Shown here piece after piece: positions 1 to 11,560 of a DNA stretch of 64,000 nt. Source of the DNA: Tetrapyrgos nigripes (Eukaryota; Basidiomycota; Agaricomycetes; Agaricales; Campanellaceae); the NCBI GenBank assembly GCA_013368315.1, contig JAACJM010000035.1:248001-312000 (forward strand). The letters run 5' to 3'. The notes under the pieces were generated by a model, which worked only from the letters and a program-made list of their open reading frames with translations, had not been told where the DNA came from and did no database searches. Within the stretch, counting starts at the first letter, position 1. Each line of letters begins with the position of its first letter. The position numbers and the translations under genes are program-made.

Positions 1-1
1 T

Positions 2-1759
2 CATCCTAAAAACCCCAAGTCTGACTTCAAGAGAAGTAAATGGTTCACGAGAGGTTGGACGTTGCAGGAGTTACTGGCGCCCAGGCACATTTCATTCTTC
101 GATGAAGATTGGACGAAGATTGGGACACGGTGGAGCTTGCGGGATCTCATCTCAGTCGTCACTACCATCCCGATCGATGTCTTGGAGGGCCGTTCTATCG
201 ACGAGTACAGTGTAGCTCAGAAGATGTCATGGGCGGCGGATCGGCAGACGACGAGGCCAGAAGACGAAGCTTATTGCTTGATGGGAATTTTCGGTGTCAG
301 CATGTCGCCGATATACGGGGAAGGTGGCGACAAGGCATTCATGCGACTACAGCAGGAAATTATCCGGGTTTCGGATGATCGGAGTATTTTCGCTTGGATT
401 TCTGAGGAATGGGAGAAAAGCCGGGGACTACTAGCCAGATCTCCGTACGAGTTCAGATATTCCGGGCGGGTTTGGGCATCTAACACTGGTTCCACTCTCG
501 GCAACAATCCATCATCATATTCATTTAATAACAACGGTCTTCATATCCATCTTCCTCTTAAACCGTGCGATTCCAAAGACTTGGAAGACCCATATGACTC
601 GGGTTCTGGAGCCGATACTCCGATCTTCCTTGCATATCTACACTGTCAAACAAACGATGGCAGTTACATGTCTGTATATCTCCGGAGGACAACTGATGGT
701 TATTACGTCCGGGAATCCTCATCAATAGTAGTCTTGCAACCTGCACCCCCCCCTCTCGATGATGTGCGGGAACTCACTGTCAGAGAGAAACCAACTCTTA
801 GGGAGAGATTCAGATTTCTCGGTGCTGGCAAGAAGGCTGTGTCCCTTCTCCCTTCTGCACAGCACTTTGTATGCTCTCGACCGCCACCGGCCTCAATCTC
901 CACCGAATTCTCGGTCGAGTTCGAAACTGATGTGGATCGGACTGATTTGACCTACGAATTTCCGTCCAAAAGTGAGGCGTTTACACTTGCCTGTCTAGTC
1001 AATGATTGGTGGGAGGATGTCAAGTATTCCTTGCAGATTGGGGACAAAAGCGTTGATTCCATTGATAATTCGTGTCCAGCTGCAGATTATATGCTGGGAC
1101 CATTGCCGAACAGTTGCTTTGTCTCAGTTTGTCTTGAGTTGCGAGGGGACAAAAAGAAGGTTTTTGAGGTCGATTATTTCTCTCCAGAAGATTCTCGAAG
1201 CGAGGGCGTCGCTACGACAGTGGGTCCTGATCTGGACTTCTTGGTGCCATCGAAGTTCAAATCGTATGAATTGGAGGAAGAACATCAAAGTTGGGGGTCA
1301 TTTAGATGTATTACTGTGCACCAATCAGATGTTCTCGTGTTGAAGTACACCACATGGGAGAAACAGTGGTTTACACGGGATTTGTACTCGGATTTGGAAA
1401 CGGATTCAGAAACTGAAAGAAGGGACAAGAGGAAAGGGAGGGGGACTAAGCAGGGGGGGCCATCCACTTTTTATGTTGCTGTTGGAAGTCACCAATCGTT
1501 GCCATGGACGCACATTACTTCAAACGGCAAAAGTACTGACGATGTCCGGGCCGACATTCAGTCAATGAAAGAGGATCTGTACGGTCAAACCTCTGGAACA
1601 GCCACAATTAATCACAGCAAGCTGAAAGTCTGGATTGGACCTGCATCAAATCTTGGCTCGGTGTCTCATCAGCTTCATTTTGAGTGGGTCAAGGACGAGT
1701 CCGATGCAGTGGATGAGGAGGAGATGAAGAGAAGCAGAAAGAGAATAAGGATAGATTAG
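2..1759 (+). CDS. HET A: HET-domain protein, 5' end outside window
   Basis: The frame is open from the first complete codon to a TAG at 1757-1759, 585 residues, so the true start lies left of the window. It begins inside the HET domain: the conserved GWTLQELLAP motif falls near residues 18-27. It continues into the usual post-HET segment (SWAADRQTTRPEDEAYCL, then YGEGGDKAFMRLQQEI and SDDRSIFAW). The C-terminal about 400 residues are not a domain I recognise; they end in an acidic then basic tail (DEEEMKRSRKRIRID). HET proteins are known in fungi for heterokaryon incompatibility and cell death; a role in this organism is inference. It is a close paralogue of HET B and HET C. The convergent kinase A lies downstream. 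No lesion is seen in the visible part. Confidence 0.85.
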   Translation, partial: HPKNPKSDFKRSKWFTRGWTLQELLAPRHISFFDEDWTKIGTRWSLRDLISVVTTIPIDVLEGRSIDEYSVAQKMSWAADRQTTRPEDEAYCLMGIFGVSMSPIYGEGGDKAFMRLQQEIIRVSDDRSIFAWISEEWEKSRGLLARSPYEFRYSGRVWASNTGSTLGNNPSSYSFNNNGLHIHLPLKPCDSKDLEDPYDSGSGADTPIFLAYLHCQTNDGSYMSVYLRRTTDGYYVRESSSIVVLQPAPPPLDDVRELTVREKPTLRERFRFLGAGKKAVSLLPSAQHFVCSRPPPASISTEFSVEFETDVDRTDLTYEFPSKSEAFTLACLVNDWWEDVKYSLQIGDKSVDSIDNSCPAADYMLGPLPNSCFVSVCLELRGDKKKVFEVDYFSPEDSRSEGVATTVGPDLDFLVPSKFKSYELEEEHQSWGSFRCITVHQSDVLVLKYTTWEKQWFTRDLYSDLETDSETERRDKRKGRGTKQGGPSTFYVAVGSHQSLPWTHITSNGKSTDDVRADIQSMKEDLYGQTSGTATINHSKLKVWIGPASNLGSVSHQLHFEWVKDESDAVDEEEMKRSRKRIRID

Positions 1760-2899
1760 ACGATAGATTACAAAAAATCATTCATTTGCCGAAAACTCGG
1801 TCCATGGTAGAACATATATAGCAAATAGTACTAAGTTGGTAGTAACATTACTGCTGACATTTCAGACATGTACATCGAGCGAGAACGAAGAATTACCCCC
1901 TGGGAATCACAAATCATTCAGTCGTTTTGGGAGTCGGACATGAAGTGCTGCGCCACCCACCAAAGCGAGCCCACCAACGTTTCATCATCGCACCGAGATT
2001 GACAATAGATTGATGTGATTCTAATGGACTCCTGTCTTTCTTCTCATCTCTCAAGAACAGCTCGCCTCCACAGGCCCATCTAAAATCCTCATTACTTCCT
2101 CATACGTCTTTTTGGATCCATCGCTTGGAGGGAGAGGTGCGAGTAAAGGTCGTACGTTTAAGATTGGTCCAAGGATGGGTCGTCTTCAGATGAACGGTCG
2201 GAAGACGAGAAGGATTGTGCCAGGATGAACAAACGAGAAAGGGAAATTGTCAAATACTAGTAAAAGGCGAGGGGAAAATACTGCAATTTATGCAAGACTC
2301 GAGGTGGAGGGGATGTGGAGAAAGCGAGAGCTGCAGAAAAAGGAGAATGTGAAAAGACATCAATAAACCCAGATACAGGCAACACGCTCTGAAGAAATTC
2401 ACCTAAACCACTCCCAAGAGCGCTGACGGATCTATCCTCTTGCAGTCTGAAAGCTCAGCAGATTGCTATGGTGAGATGGCTATCACTGGTAAGTTTACTT
2501 CGAACAATGAGAGGGGGAGCGAGGATATCGACGCAGTCCTCTATATCTTGTGTCATGAAAAAGAAAAGAGGGCGGAGTCACATGTAATGGAAACAGTCGC
2601 AACTCGGAGCAGATCTAGGAAAGGTTTTGAACTCAAACCACAGAGCAGTCCGAGTGCAAATGCACGTCACAGTGGTTCTCGAAGTTTGAGACTTGCGTCA
2701 TGGTCGTCATCAGAGAGGACCAAGAGAGTAATAAGAACTTTGATGATATGTAGTTCTCAAAGAGGTCCAAACGAGGTCGTATGAAATAATAAGAATGGAA
2801 ATAGCCCACCAAAAACGCTATGTACTTCTGGTCAGTTCGAGTTGAGGTCGAAGACAGGGTGTAAAGTGCATATGTCATCGACATCATCACTACTTGAGG
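1760..2899. other. HET-kinase convergent spacer, unit 1
   Basis: This 1.1-kb stretch is conserved in unit 2 (33385-34529) and partly in unit 3 (39604-42032), so it belongs to the duplicated unit. No recognised gene. Plus strand: a good acceptor (CTCTTGCAG ending near 2443) and donor (GGTAAGT near 2490) bracket a small possible exon, and an open frame runs 2440-2784; unit 2 keeps the frame although its indels differ. Minus strand: an open frame of about 40 codons ends at a TGA near 2048 and includes the peptide KKTYEEVMRILDGPVEASCS; it could be a last exon of a neighbouring minus gene. Neither reading is established. Confidence 0.4.
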
Positions 2900-5392
2900 G
2901 CAGGCTTCCGTCGGGCTCTGCCATCACGTCCAGTACATACACGAAAGACAATTCGAGAATAGAGGCCTACAAGAACCCAACGCAAGTTGAGTAAAGATCC
3001 CCTTGGATGAATCGGAGGTATAGTACGACTTTGAGGACAGGGAACATGAACTACGGCAAGGCAAAGTCAAATAGAGGAGATATAAGGTGACTCAAAGCGT
3101 AGTTGAGATAGGGACTGGTCGTTTGAGCGTGTAGGTGAGATTTTATGAAGTCTCTGCCTCGGAACTATTGGCGGTTTTGACTCGGTTTCGCAGAAGTCTC
3201 CAGGACGGTATTGTGTGTTTCAAGACGTTATTGCAGATGCCATGAGGCCGGGACGAGGATGTGGGAAATTGGTTAGGAAAGAGGGGTTGTTGGTACTATG
3301 AGCCACAGTTGTGGTAGCTATGGAATATGGGGAAGAAGATAGAGGCATCGGAGGTAATTTTTCATTTAATCTACGGTTATAAAATGGTAGTATACGTATG
3401 GCTAGGAACTGGATTCCAACCGACGAAACCGAATAAATCGAATACCTCCAAGACAACCTAAAAAAACATCTTGTGGAGGATCACGCCTAGGGACCACATG
3501 TCTGCTGCTTTTGTTAGGGGGGCGAGGGGTAGGGTGGGTGTGAGTCGGTGCGTTTGGATCCGAGTCCATTGGTGTAAGATGTGGGTTGAGAGTATGTGTG
3601 TATATATGACGGGATGGATTCAGGAGGTTCAAAGTCAAAGACAGAGAGGAGAGAGGGATGCACGTCAGTAAACAAACAGAAAAACTCGAAACGAAATAGA
3701 AATAGAAATAAAAAAGACGAGCTTTTTTCGAGTAAGAGAGGTGAAAGGCAAAAACGAAAACGACAAAGACTCGCAGACTTGCAGAACTGGCAACCAGTGC
3801 CACAAAACGGCTCGTGAAGTCGTAGAACTCTTCAAATCGTAACCCCAAATGTCGTCAACTCACCAGTATACTCCAATGTCCCTGTATTCCCTGTTCTTTT
3901 TCTTTCCCCTTCCCCTTCTCGCTCTTCGTCTTCCCCCTTCCCTTTACCCTTGCCTTTATTATTATACGTACCCACAACCTCCTCCCTAGGTGTTCGAAAT
4001 TCCGAAAGGATCCCTCTGGGTACGAGTCCCCACTCAGTCCTCCACGCATCTTCATCGTTGTCTTCAAACCCATCTTCATACCCATCCCAGTCGTCCCCCT
4101 TATCCTTCCCAACTATCCCTGTACTTGTACTCATGATCATACTCCTCACCCTCAGACTCAGCCTCGCGTTGGCGTTTGGCGTTGAGCAAACGAAAACGTT
4201 CGAGACCGAGACGACATGCCCGGCGGGAAACCCCCCTCCCCATATCCATAACCGTAACTGTGGTCAAATCTCAAAAAAACATTCCCAGGTTTCATATCCA
4301 AATGTAACACGTTCCTACTATGTAAAAAGTCGAGACCAGAGACGATGTCGGAGAAGAGGGAGTTTTTGAAAGGTCTTGGTCTTGTATGGGTTGTGGTTAT
4401 TTTTGATTTTGGGTTGTGGGGGGATCGTTTCGGTTTAGCTTTTCTTCGGGACGAATTGGGTGTAGAGCTGTTGGTATAATGTGATGGGGACAAGGACGAG
4501 GACTCGGTTAGGGTTTTTGTCGTTGCGTGTAGGCACCACCTTCCCTGTCCCTTTCCCTCTCTCTTTGTTTCCTCACCCTCGCCCCAAATGCATGTTTTCT
4601 CTCTGTCTCTCCAATTCGCCTTCTGCTTCTGCTTCTGCTTCCCCATCGCCATCGCCTTGCCCTTGCCCTTCGCTTTCTGCTTTTGTCTCTGTCACTGTCT
4701 CTCCACTCGGCCGTCCACGTCCACGTCCACGGTTCAAACCTCCATTCCTGTTCCCATTCAGCCCTTTCTCTTTTAAAAAACCCCATATACGCCTCTCTAT
4801 GAAATCATCCAACGACCCCCCCTCAGTCCATTGCATCGATACGTGTAACGTGGTTATACGTGGACCGGATGGGGAGAATTGGGTGTGTTCGAGCCAGGAG
4901 TGGCTAGGTAGATATGATTAGCGTTAGTGTTAACATGAGGGTTTGGAATAAAGGAAAAAGGAAAAATACGCAGACGAGAAATGAGAAACGAGAAACGCAG
5001 ACGGAGACAGAGACAAAGGAAAGGCAAAGAAAAGACTAGAATGTACACTCACTGATACGCAACAATATTCGGATGGTGCAACCTTTCCAAAAGTTTTACC
5101 TCTCTTAAAGTTTGTAAGAGATACGTATGCGATTGACCGACTGCGATTTTTTTAACGGCGAAGCGGCCTAGGGGGTTATTGTCCTGTAAAGGACATAAGA
5201 TGAGTTATTCATACACGAGTAGAGTAGTGGATAGAAAGATAGAAAGGTATGTATGACTCGTACTCCGAAGGGGAAGGAAACACACCAGAACATGCTGACA
5301 CAAAAACACGCTCCTATTCGCCCCCATACCCAATTTCTTCTCTACCCGAAAAAACGCGTCAAAGTAGCCTTCTGCCATGGAGTTGGGGGGAA
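2900..5392 (-). pseudogene. Kinase A: IKS1-like Ser/Thr kinase, 5' truncated
   Basis: Read on the minus strand, exons resemble the fungal IKS kinase family. Exon 1 remnant: AEGYFDAFFRVEKKLGMGAN, the glycine loop, near 5290-5385. Exon 2 (about 5050-5180): FAVKKIAVGQ with the ATP-binding lysine, and LREVKLLERL with the alpha-C glutamate. Exon 3 (about 4160-4920): a long charged, low-complexity insert, then the catalytic loop HLDMKPGNVFL. Next come LSDFGTP and GNTGTLEYT (3850-4010), ADMWSLGVILHKMFF (3460-3500) and a hydrophobic C-terminal tail to about 2900. Defects: the N-terminal part of exon 1 is replaced by an LTR fragment at 5393, a conserved Gly of the ATP loop reads Arg (GANRSVF), and the tail contains a stop. 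Exon borders are approximate. It converges on HET A. Confidence 0.65.
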
Positions 5393-5496
5393 TAACAGTA
5401 TAAATGCCTAGTAGTTTACTGTCTATACCTCCAGAGCTGCAATAGTATTTGTTGCCTCGCTTGTTTAACAAGTGTCCTCATATTCATTTATTCTCA
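5393..5496 (+). repeat. Copia-1 5' LTR, 3'-terminal 104 bp only
   Basis: The sequence matches the last third of the LTR at 17978-18312 and 42402-42736 (AACAGTATAAAT to TTATTCTCA). The first about 230 bp are missing. The left edge is fused directly to the glycine-loop exon of kinase A after a G run. Confidence 0.8.
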
Positions 5497-5498
5497 TA

Positions 5499-5510
5499 GG
5501 TTATGGGCCC
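5499..5510 (+). other. Copia-1 primer-binding site, half-tRNA type
   Basis: GGTTATGGGCCC follows the LTR by two bases. It is complementary to the anticodon-arm segment GGGCCCATAACC of initiator tRNA-Met, the primer type known for Drosophila copia, not to a tRNA 3' end. The same 12 bases occur in Copia-2 and in the unrelated Copia-3. Confidence 0.65.
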
Positions 5511-5589
5511 TGCCCTAGCCTAATCGTATCTCATTGTCTAGCTCTTGATGTTGTATGACTAGTAGCTCGCAACACTACAGTTCAAGGCA

Positions 5590-5950
5590 TGGATCACCAG
5601 CACCCAGGGTCAACAATCCTGAACAGACAATCAGATTAGTCAGTCCATCTTGAAATCAGTCTAGGAGAGGCAGTCCCAGACCACAGCAGTACGTCCCACC
5701 AGCACCAGATCTCCATTGTGCATATCAGGTACATGTATATGATTTCAACAACTACATTGATTGTTTTTGGGACATAGAACACAGAGAATTTTATTGGTGC
5801 AACAAAACAGCACATCCCTGTCCAAATTGTTATAATTCCATCCCATTACCACCAGAAGCAAACCCAAATCCTTGGGGACAACTCATAACCAGAGGACAAG
5901 TGTCAAGGTTGTTGATACACTCAAATAACCACCCAAGTCACACAATTTGA
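5590..5950 (+). pseudogene. Copia leader reading frame with Cys cluster
   Basis: Between the primer site and gag, one frame (after an early TGA) reads as a plausible protein of about 100 residues including YDFNNYIDCFWDIEHREFYW, then CNKTAHPCPNCYNSIPLPPE. The same frame is kept in Copia-2 (about 42850-43170). The spaced cysteines could bind zinc, but I recognise no family. It may be the N-terminal part of Gag, since gag proper (Pro-rich, then the nucleocapsid-type domain) begins about 500 bp downstream, or a separate small protein. The intervening A-rich 5950-6350 stretch shows no clear gene. Confidence 0.35.
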
Positions 5951-6369
5951 GGACAGATACAAAGCAGTAGATTGAGAGATAGATAGAAGAAGAGAAACAA
6001 GTTGGCTGACTAGGCTCTACACTGCATAGTAGTAGTATGTAGCAGAGACAAAGTGAACAAACTAAAGGATTAGCTAGAATGTCTAGTGGTTTATATAGAT
6101 GAGCAATGAATAAGTGATAGGAAAAAGATAGGAGAAATAGGAGAAACATAGCAGAAAGTGGAGAAATATAGGAGAAAGATAGGATCGATAGAATGGAAGA
6201 TTAATTGATAGTTATTATAGAGTTTTACAGCTTTTATAAGGTTCAATGTCAGCAATATAAGGTTTAAAAGGTTTATCAAGGAAATGCAATAGATGAATGA
6301 TCAGAAAATGGGTTCAATAATGAAGTAGAAGAAGGAGGACAAAGAACTGTAGCAGTTTGTGACAACAAG

Positions 6370-6926
6370 AACCACTTATCAACAGTCATCGAGAACACAC
6401 AGCACCACTGCCACTGAATCCACTAGTATATCCACCTCCAGGACAGCCAAGGGAAGCTGTGCCACAGCCCTCCACATCACCAGAACCACAGCCATCATTA
6501 TCATCAGTTCCAGAGACCCCAGAACAGCCACTGAAAGGAGACCCAATGCTGCCTCCATTGAATCCTCCATCACATCATTCACCAGATCCTGAACCAAATC
6601 CAAAACCACATTCTAATCCACCTGACTCACCATCTCCATCATTCAATCCTGATCCCAATCCATCTGAACCAGACGACGACATGTCCAAGGCAACCAAAGC
6701 ATTCAATAAAGTTACGAAACTTGAGAAGGATGGATCTAATTGGAGTACATGGGTAACAAGAGTGCAGAGAGCAGCAGGATCTATTGGATATGATAAGTAT
6801 CTAACTACAGCACCCACATTGGTAGCAGAAGAACAACAGCAGGATAAAGTCCTGTTGAACGGCATTATCAGCACACTACCAGACACTATTTTTAGGCATT
6901 ACAAGAACAAGCCAACATTGAAGGAA
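6370..6926 (+). pseudogene. Copia-1 gag, N-terminal part
   Basis: The frame through 6459-6926 encodes a Pro/Ser-rich N-terminus (repeats of PNPP/PDPNP type) followed by KLEKDGSNWSTWVTRVQRA, a typical start of the copia Gag domain (UBN2/DUF4219 type). It stops where the Tnp2 element inserted at 6927. The matching gag in Copia-2 (43590-44150) runs straight through this point, so the interruption is private to Copia-1. Confidence 0.75.
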
Positions 6927-6939
6927 CACTGTGAAGCTC

Positions 6940-7115
6940 ACTTAGGTTAAAATTTAACCTACTTCCTACTGATTTTCAATGCCAGTCAGAATTAGGTTGC
7001 TTGGAGGTGTGCTAGGTTGATTGTGTTCAACCTATTTGGAGCTGCTGTTTTCGGAATGGGATTTTTTGGAGTGTAGGTTGAATATAAGAGACTCAAGTAG
7101 GTTGAAAAGAGATAC
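6940..7115. repeat. Left subterminal AGGTTGA/TCAACCT motif cluster
   Basis: About seven copies of TAGGTT(A/G) or its complement occur, including TAGGTTGATTGTGTTCAACC near 7014 as an inverted pair. A 22-bp segment TTGGAGCTGCTGTTTTCGGA near 7038 recurs with one mismatch in the right end near 13376, in the same orientation. Such subterminal arrays are known transposase-binding sites in CACTA and hAT elements; the role here is inferred. Confidence 0.6.
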
Positions 7116-7226
7116 CTTCATTATTTGCGCACGCATGCACAAATTCTGTAATATGCACATTGTAGTGGCTATGGATATCCGCAATCAACGTGTATTGCAA
7201 ATACTTTTTTCTTTCACTTTCCAGCC

Positions 7227-7999
7227 ATGAAACGATCCCCATCACCATCTGGCTTTGAAGGGATATCTAAGAGGCTGAAGACATCTAAGTACTGATTATT
7301 CTGTCATTTTTCCACTTTTGCTGACTGTACATATGCATACAAACTGACAGGGCTCCTTCACTCGCTTTGATTCCTTCTTCACAGTCTCCTTCACCCCTCG
7401 TACCTCTCAAGAGTAGCCCGATGACCACACCATGTGCATTTCACTTATCAGACTGCCAGCTATTGACAATAGCATCCAGAAAGCCTGCAGTTCAGAAGCC
7501 TGATGAAGAATCTGAGACTGAGTCAGAAGCAAGCCCTATGCATCTTCCTGTCATGCATGCAAAAATAACCCAGGAGTATGAGAAGGCTGAAATACAACAG
7601 AGTTTGGAGTGTGATCGAGAGTGGTGGAATGAGCCTGGCTTGATACAGGGCACCTATGTGTTTCCCTTGGGTGAGTGATTCTTGACTGTGCCTGCTTCTA
7701 GTTAGTAATTCATGTCTTGTATCTCATCAGTATCTGCAAAGAAATCACCATTTGAGTCTGCAAAGCAACTTCAGGAGGCATCAATGCGTGTCAACATCCT
7801 AGAACAAAATCTCAAGACATCCTCATTATTATTGCAACACACAGAAGAAAAACTGGTGGCGGCAGAGCAGAAGATACTGAAGTTGTGTACAGAGAAGGCA
7901 GACCTCCAATCTGAGCTCTCCTGCATGCAAGAGAGGCTGGGTCAACTTATAGGAGAGTTAGTTAAAATTTTGCATAGTAATACTACGCGCAGGAACTAG
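7227..7999 (+). CDS. Tnp2-element accessory gene 1: coiled-coil protein, 3 exons
   Basis: The model joins 7227-7288, 7351-7670 and 7731-7999, with GT-AG introns at 7289-7350 and 7671-7730. The spliced frame is 217 codons including the stop and is uninterrupted. The N-terminus is basic and Ser/Pro-rich (MKRSPSPSGFEGISKRLK), resembling a nuclear localisation signal. The middle has an acidic patch (DEESETESEAS). The third exon is a heptad-rich coiled coil (VNILEQNLKTSSLLLQHTEE onwards). I know no named family. It lies tail-to-tail with the transposase, with the stops 16 bp apart. It may be a DNA-binding or oligomerising partner of the transposase, which is inference. Confidence 0.55.
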
Positions 8000-8015
8000 G
8001 GTACTACTGATGTTG

Positions 8016-11000
8016 CTAGCCATCAATATCATCCTCGTTGAGTTCTGCCAGAGCCCAGGCCAACGAGCCACTTTTATCAACAATTGCCCAGTGATTCCGA
8101 CCCAACAGGACACAACCAATCAAGCATTGTATACAGGTAATGTCCACAACATCGGTCTGGCCCATAGAAGAATAGAAATGTACATCCAAACCATTGATTC
8201 TGTCATTCTGGTCAAGCTTGCAGGATTTGATCTGGGCCATAATGATTTCAGTAGAAGGTGCCAAAAGGTTGAGTGCTGGACAAGGAGCATCAAAGCGTAT
8301 CAGATAGATGTGCTGTAACTGACCATAAGACGTGGCAAGTTCAAATTCTGGGTCGACATTGGTGGTATGTGTAAACTTGACAACATACATCTCGTACTGG
8401 GGTCTGTAGTCAGCAGGCTTCAGCAATATCAACATTAAGAGCTTACCTGAACATAGGACGCATCTCGGTGGTCCTCGGCTCTAGCATTCCCAACTTCAGA
8501 AGCCCTCATGGTTTCTCCCTCCTCCGAGTCAATGCACTGGACTTTGCCCCATACCTGTACATCTGTGTCTTTCAGATGCCTTTGCACAACTCCACAGGTA
8601 ACATGGTTCTCATTTTCATTGTCAAACCAAGTCACAAGGGCCCCAATCAGTAAGGTCAGCATGTTTGTGGCAGGACACTCCAGGTCTTTGGGTGGTAGTA
8701 ACTGGCAAGATTTATCTTCGGGAGAATAACTGTCAGTACATTGAAACAACAGAAATATGCTGCAGGACTTACAAAGCTCGGACACAGGCTTATAAGATCC
8801 CCGTGGTGGCCCAGCACAGGAACATATCAGAGATAGCTCATCAGCTACATCATACAAGACTTTAATCTGCGTTAGTCTTGCATCCTCAAGAACATATCTG
8901 CCTAGTGATGCATAGGGAAAACGATGACTTCTGATGGCAGGCTGTATGATGCCACAGTACCTTTCCATCAGAAAAGCCCAGTAGCACCAAACAGGTCCAC
9001 AAGCCCTGATACTTGATGCTATGTGTAAGAGTGTGTGTACAGTCAGGGGGCACATGGACAGATGTTGAGGGTCGCTGATAATACAGTCTATCAGGACATA
9101 TGTCAGAGTATGTAAACTTGAGAAGGGATAGAAAACATACTCTTTGTAATCCTTAACCCATGCTGCAAAACCGTTCTCAACTTCATCTATCTCGTCCTCC
9201 GTTATCTCGAATTGCAAACAGATGTTGAGAAGTCGTACAAGGCGAACAAAATGCTCGTAGTAACGCTGGTCGGTAAATTTGCGATAGAGAAGGACTGGGC
9301 CCAGACAAAGGGTCCAGAAAGAAATCATCTCCGCAGAGAGATATGCCCCATCTTTTGAGATGTCTGGAAGCTGTGGTCCATAGACTGAAGGAATCTTGGA
9401 CCTTGCAGTAGCAGAAGCATCACCAATTGCAGCCCAGACTGACTTCTCTAACTCATAATCTCCAGCACCAGCATCCATACCCTTAAATTTGCTGGTCCAA
9501 AGCTTGATTAGGTTCTTGACCAGATTTTCCCAAATTAGATGCATGAAGTTGTAAGGAAAGCAGTCAGGAAATTTGAGGGAATGAAGGTTGAAGAGGATAG
9601 TGGCTCCTTTGATACCTGTACTTTGTGAGCGACGTTTGGCCTCAGCCTCAGAAGGCGCCACCTCGACATGCTTTGCTTGCTCATACATGTCATCATGAGT
9701 ACGGAGAGGCAGGTTTTCCAGATCATAGGTCCTGATGACATCATCTGGGGCACCATGGATGTCAGGATGGGTTGAGCAGTCAAGTGGCACATAAAGAGTG
9801 GTACCCCCACCATCAGGAACACGAACACTGGTAATTTTGCACATCCTACATGGCAAGTACCCATTATGGCCTATCATCCTCATAATCATCGACACTGCAG
9901 GATGAGATAGGCATGCAGCTGAAACATAGAACGTGAAAATACATCATATGTCATGATGCCCACCTTCAGACAGAGCATTTCATGTATGAAGGGGTGGAGA
10001 AATGAGTCACTATCCTTTGGCTTTTTGGGACCAGGAATGACTCCAAGAGAAAGTATGTTTTCGACGTGGAAGCATGATTCTGGAGGAAGGTTGTAGTTGA
10101 AGAGAATGAGTGGCCAGCAAGTCTGTTTACAGCGTTTAAATGGACCAAAACCATCGGTGGATAATCCCAAGGCAACATTGCGGAGATCGTCAAAATAGCA
10201 GTGAGACAAAGTCTCTTCTCCGACCACAACACACTTCTGCAACAACTCCTGATATGACTTCCCATCAAACACATCTTTGACTGTACCTGGCTCTGAGCAG
10301 CCTGGTCCCATGCCATGAACAAAATCATCTCGATACTGCATAGCCTTCACCATTCCAGGGTTCATAGCAAAGGCAGGGAGACAAGGAATGATGGGAGTAT
10401 ATAGCCATGTTTTTCGTGGCTTGCCGTCAGCATGTAATCGCTTTTCACCACAGAACAGACAAGAATCGCGAGACTGGTGAGGGCCAACATAACATATGCA
10501 GCTATTAACACAAATGTGGTAGATCTCGGGTTCTATTCCTGAGAGACTGGCAATATGAGAACAAATACGGTCAATTTTGGGAAGGGGAGGGTCAGAAGGA
10601 AACATGTAAGGAAGCTTGGCAAAGTTTTTGTCTGTAGTATGTGACTGGAGCTTGTAAGGAAATGCCCGACAGATAGCAAGATCATAGGCAGCCAGTTTAC
10701 ATGCTGCAAGTCTCATTAAAACCAAATAGACAAGCAAGAACCAAAGACTCACGGATGTCAGCATATTCTGCGTAATACACAGCTTGAGCTTGCTCTGAGG
10801 CAGACAGGCAACCATCTTTGCCATAGTGGAACTGGTCCCAATCCACCACTCCAAAATCACTGTAGTCATCATCATCTTCTCCAATCTCTGTTGCATCCTC
10901 AAGTGGCAACTCTTCCTCATGAGGGTCAGATTCCACATGATCAAGATCACTGGGAGGTGTCCAAAGGGATGGATAGAGTTCAGTGATCTGACTCCACTGG

Positions 11001-11422
11001 TCCTCTATTGGTAGCTGTCCAAAGTTCATCTCCACCAGTGGTGCATTCTCATGTACAGCGGAAGTTGCCCCATGGCCATCTTCTCCCAACTCTATATCAG
11101 AACTTCCACCATGCACGTCTTCCCCAAAGTCAATGTCATCATTCACAGAGCTGAACAAAGGTCCAGCAACATCACATAGTCTGGATTCTGTGTCAGAATC
11201 TGAATCAACTGAGGCATCAGATGCCAGTCCAACATTATCTGGAAAGGCAGGTGGCATTGAAGGAGGAGGTGCAGGAGTAACCACAGTTGCTAATGAGGCT
11301 GAAAGGGCTTGTCTTCAGTGCTGTCTCTCATGACCTCTTGACATGAGTTTGTTGCAGATATTACATAGAATTCGGACATTGTTCTGGGGCTTCTGAGTGC
11401 CTTTGGTGCGTGTTGGAGGCAT
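8016..11422 (-). pseudogene. Tnp2-family transposase (Plavaka-like), inactivated
   Basis: Minus-strand exons: 11422-10753, 10703 to about 9910, about 9895-8447, and 8403-8016, with GT-AG introns at 10752-10704 and 8446-8404. The protein starts with a C2H2-type finger (CNICNKLMSRGHERQH, residues 20-35), followed by TGA at 11317-11315 and an in-frame acidic region. The Tnp2 core includes STDGFGPFKR, WPLILFNYNLPPE, VIPGPKKPKDSD and GHNGYLPCRMC. The last exon holds the usual C-terminal region (YGQLQHIYLIRFDAPCPALN). Besides the nonsense codon, the frame is broken between GIMTYDVFSR and SMIMRMIGHNG (about 9890-9930), where related proteins have about eight more residues, suggesting a small deletion. 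It would bind the element ends and cut DNA. Confidence is high for the family, moderate for exon edges. Confidence 0.85.
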
Positions 11423-11560
11423 TGAGATAATGAGTTATGAAAGATGGGTAGAACGAGGTTAGGAATGTTGAATTGGAAATAAAGATGGAAAAATACGAAG
11501 GCTGTCTAGCTAAAAACGTGACTGTTGGTTCATTTTTCAACAAATCTCCATCTCCCAGAA

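Noticed and set aside
3950..4921. Ser/Pro-rich plus-strand frames opposite kinase A, with equivalents opposite kinases B, C and D
   Set aside because: They are antisense to the low-complexity charged insert of the kinase; composition explains the open frames.
6000..6300. Leu/Ile/Ser-rich minus frames (6091-6279, 43140-43409)
   Set aside because: Composition-driven frames in A-rich leader of the Copia elements, without family features.
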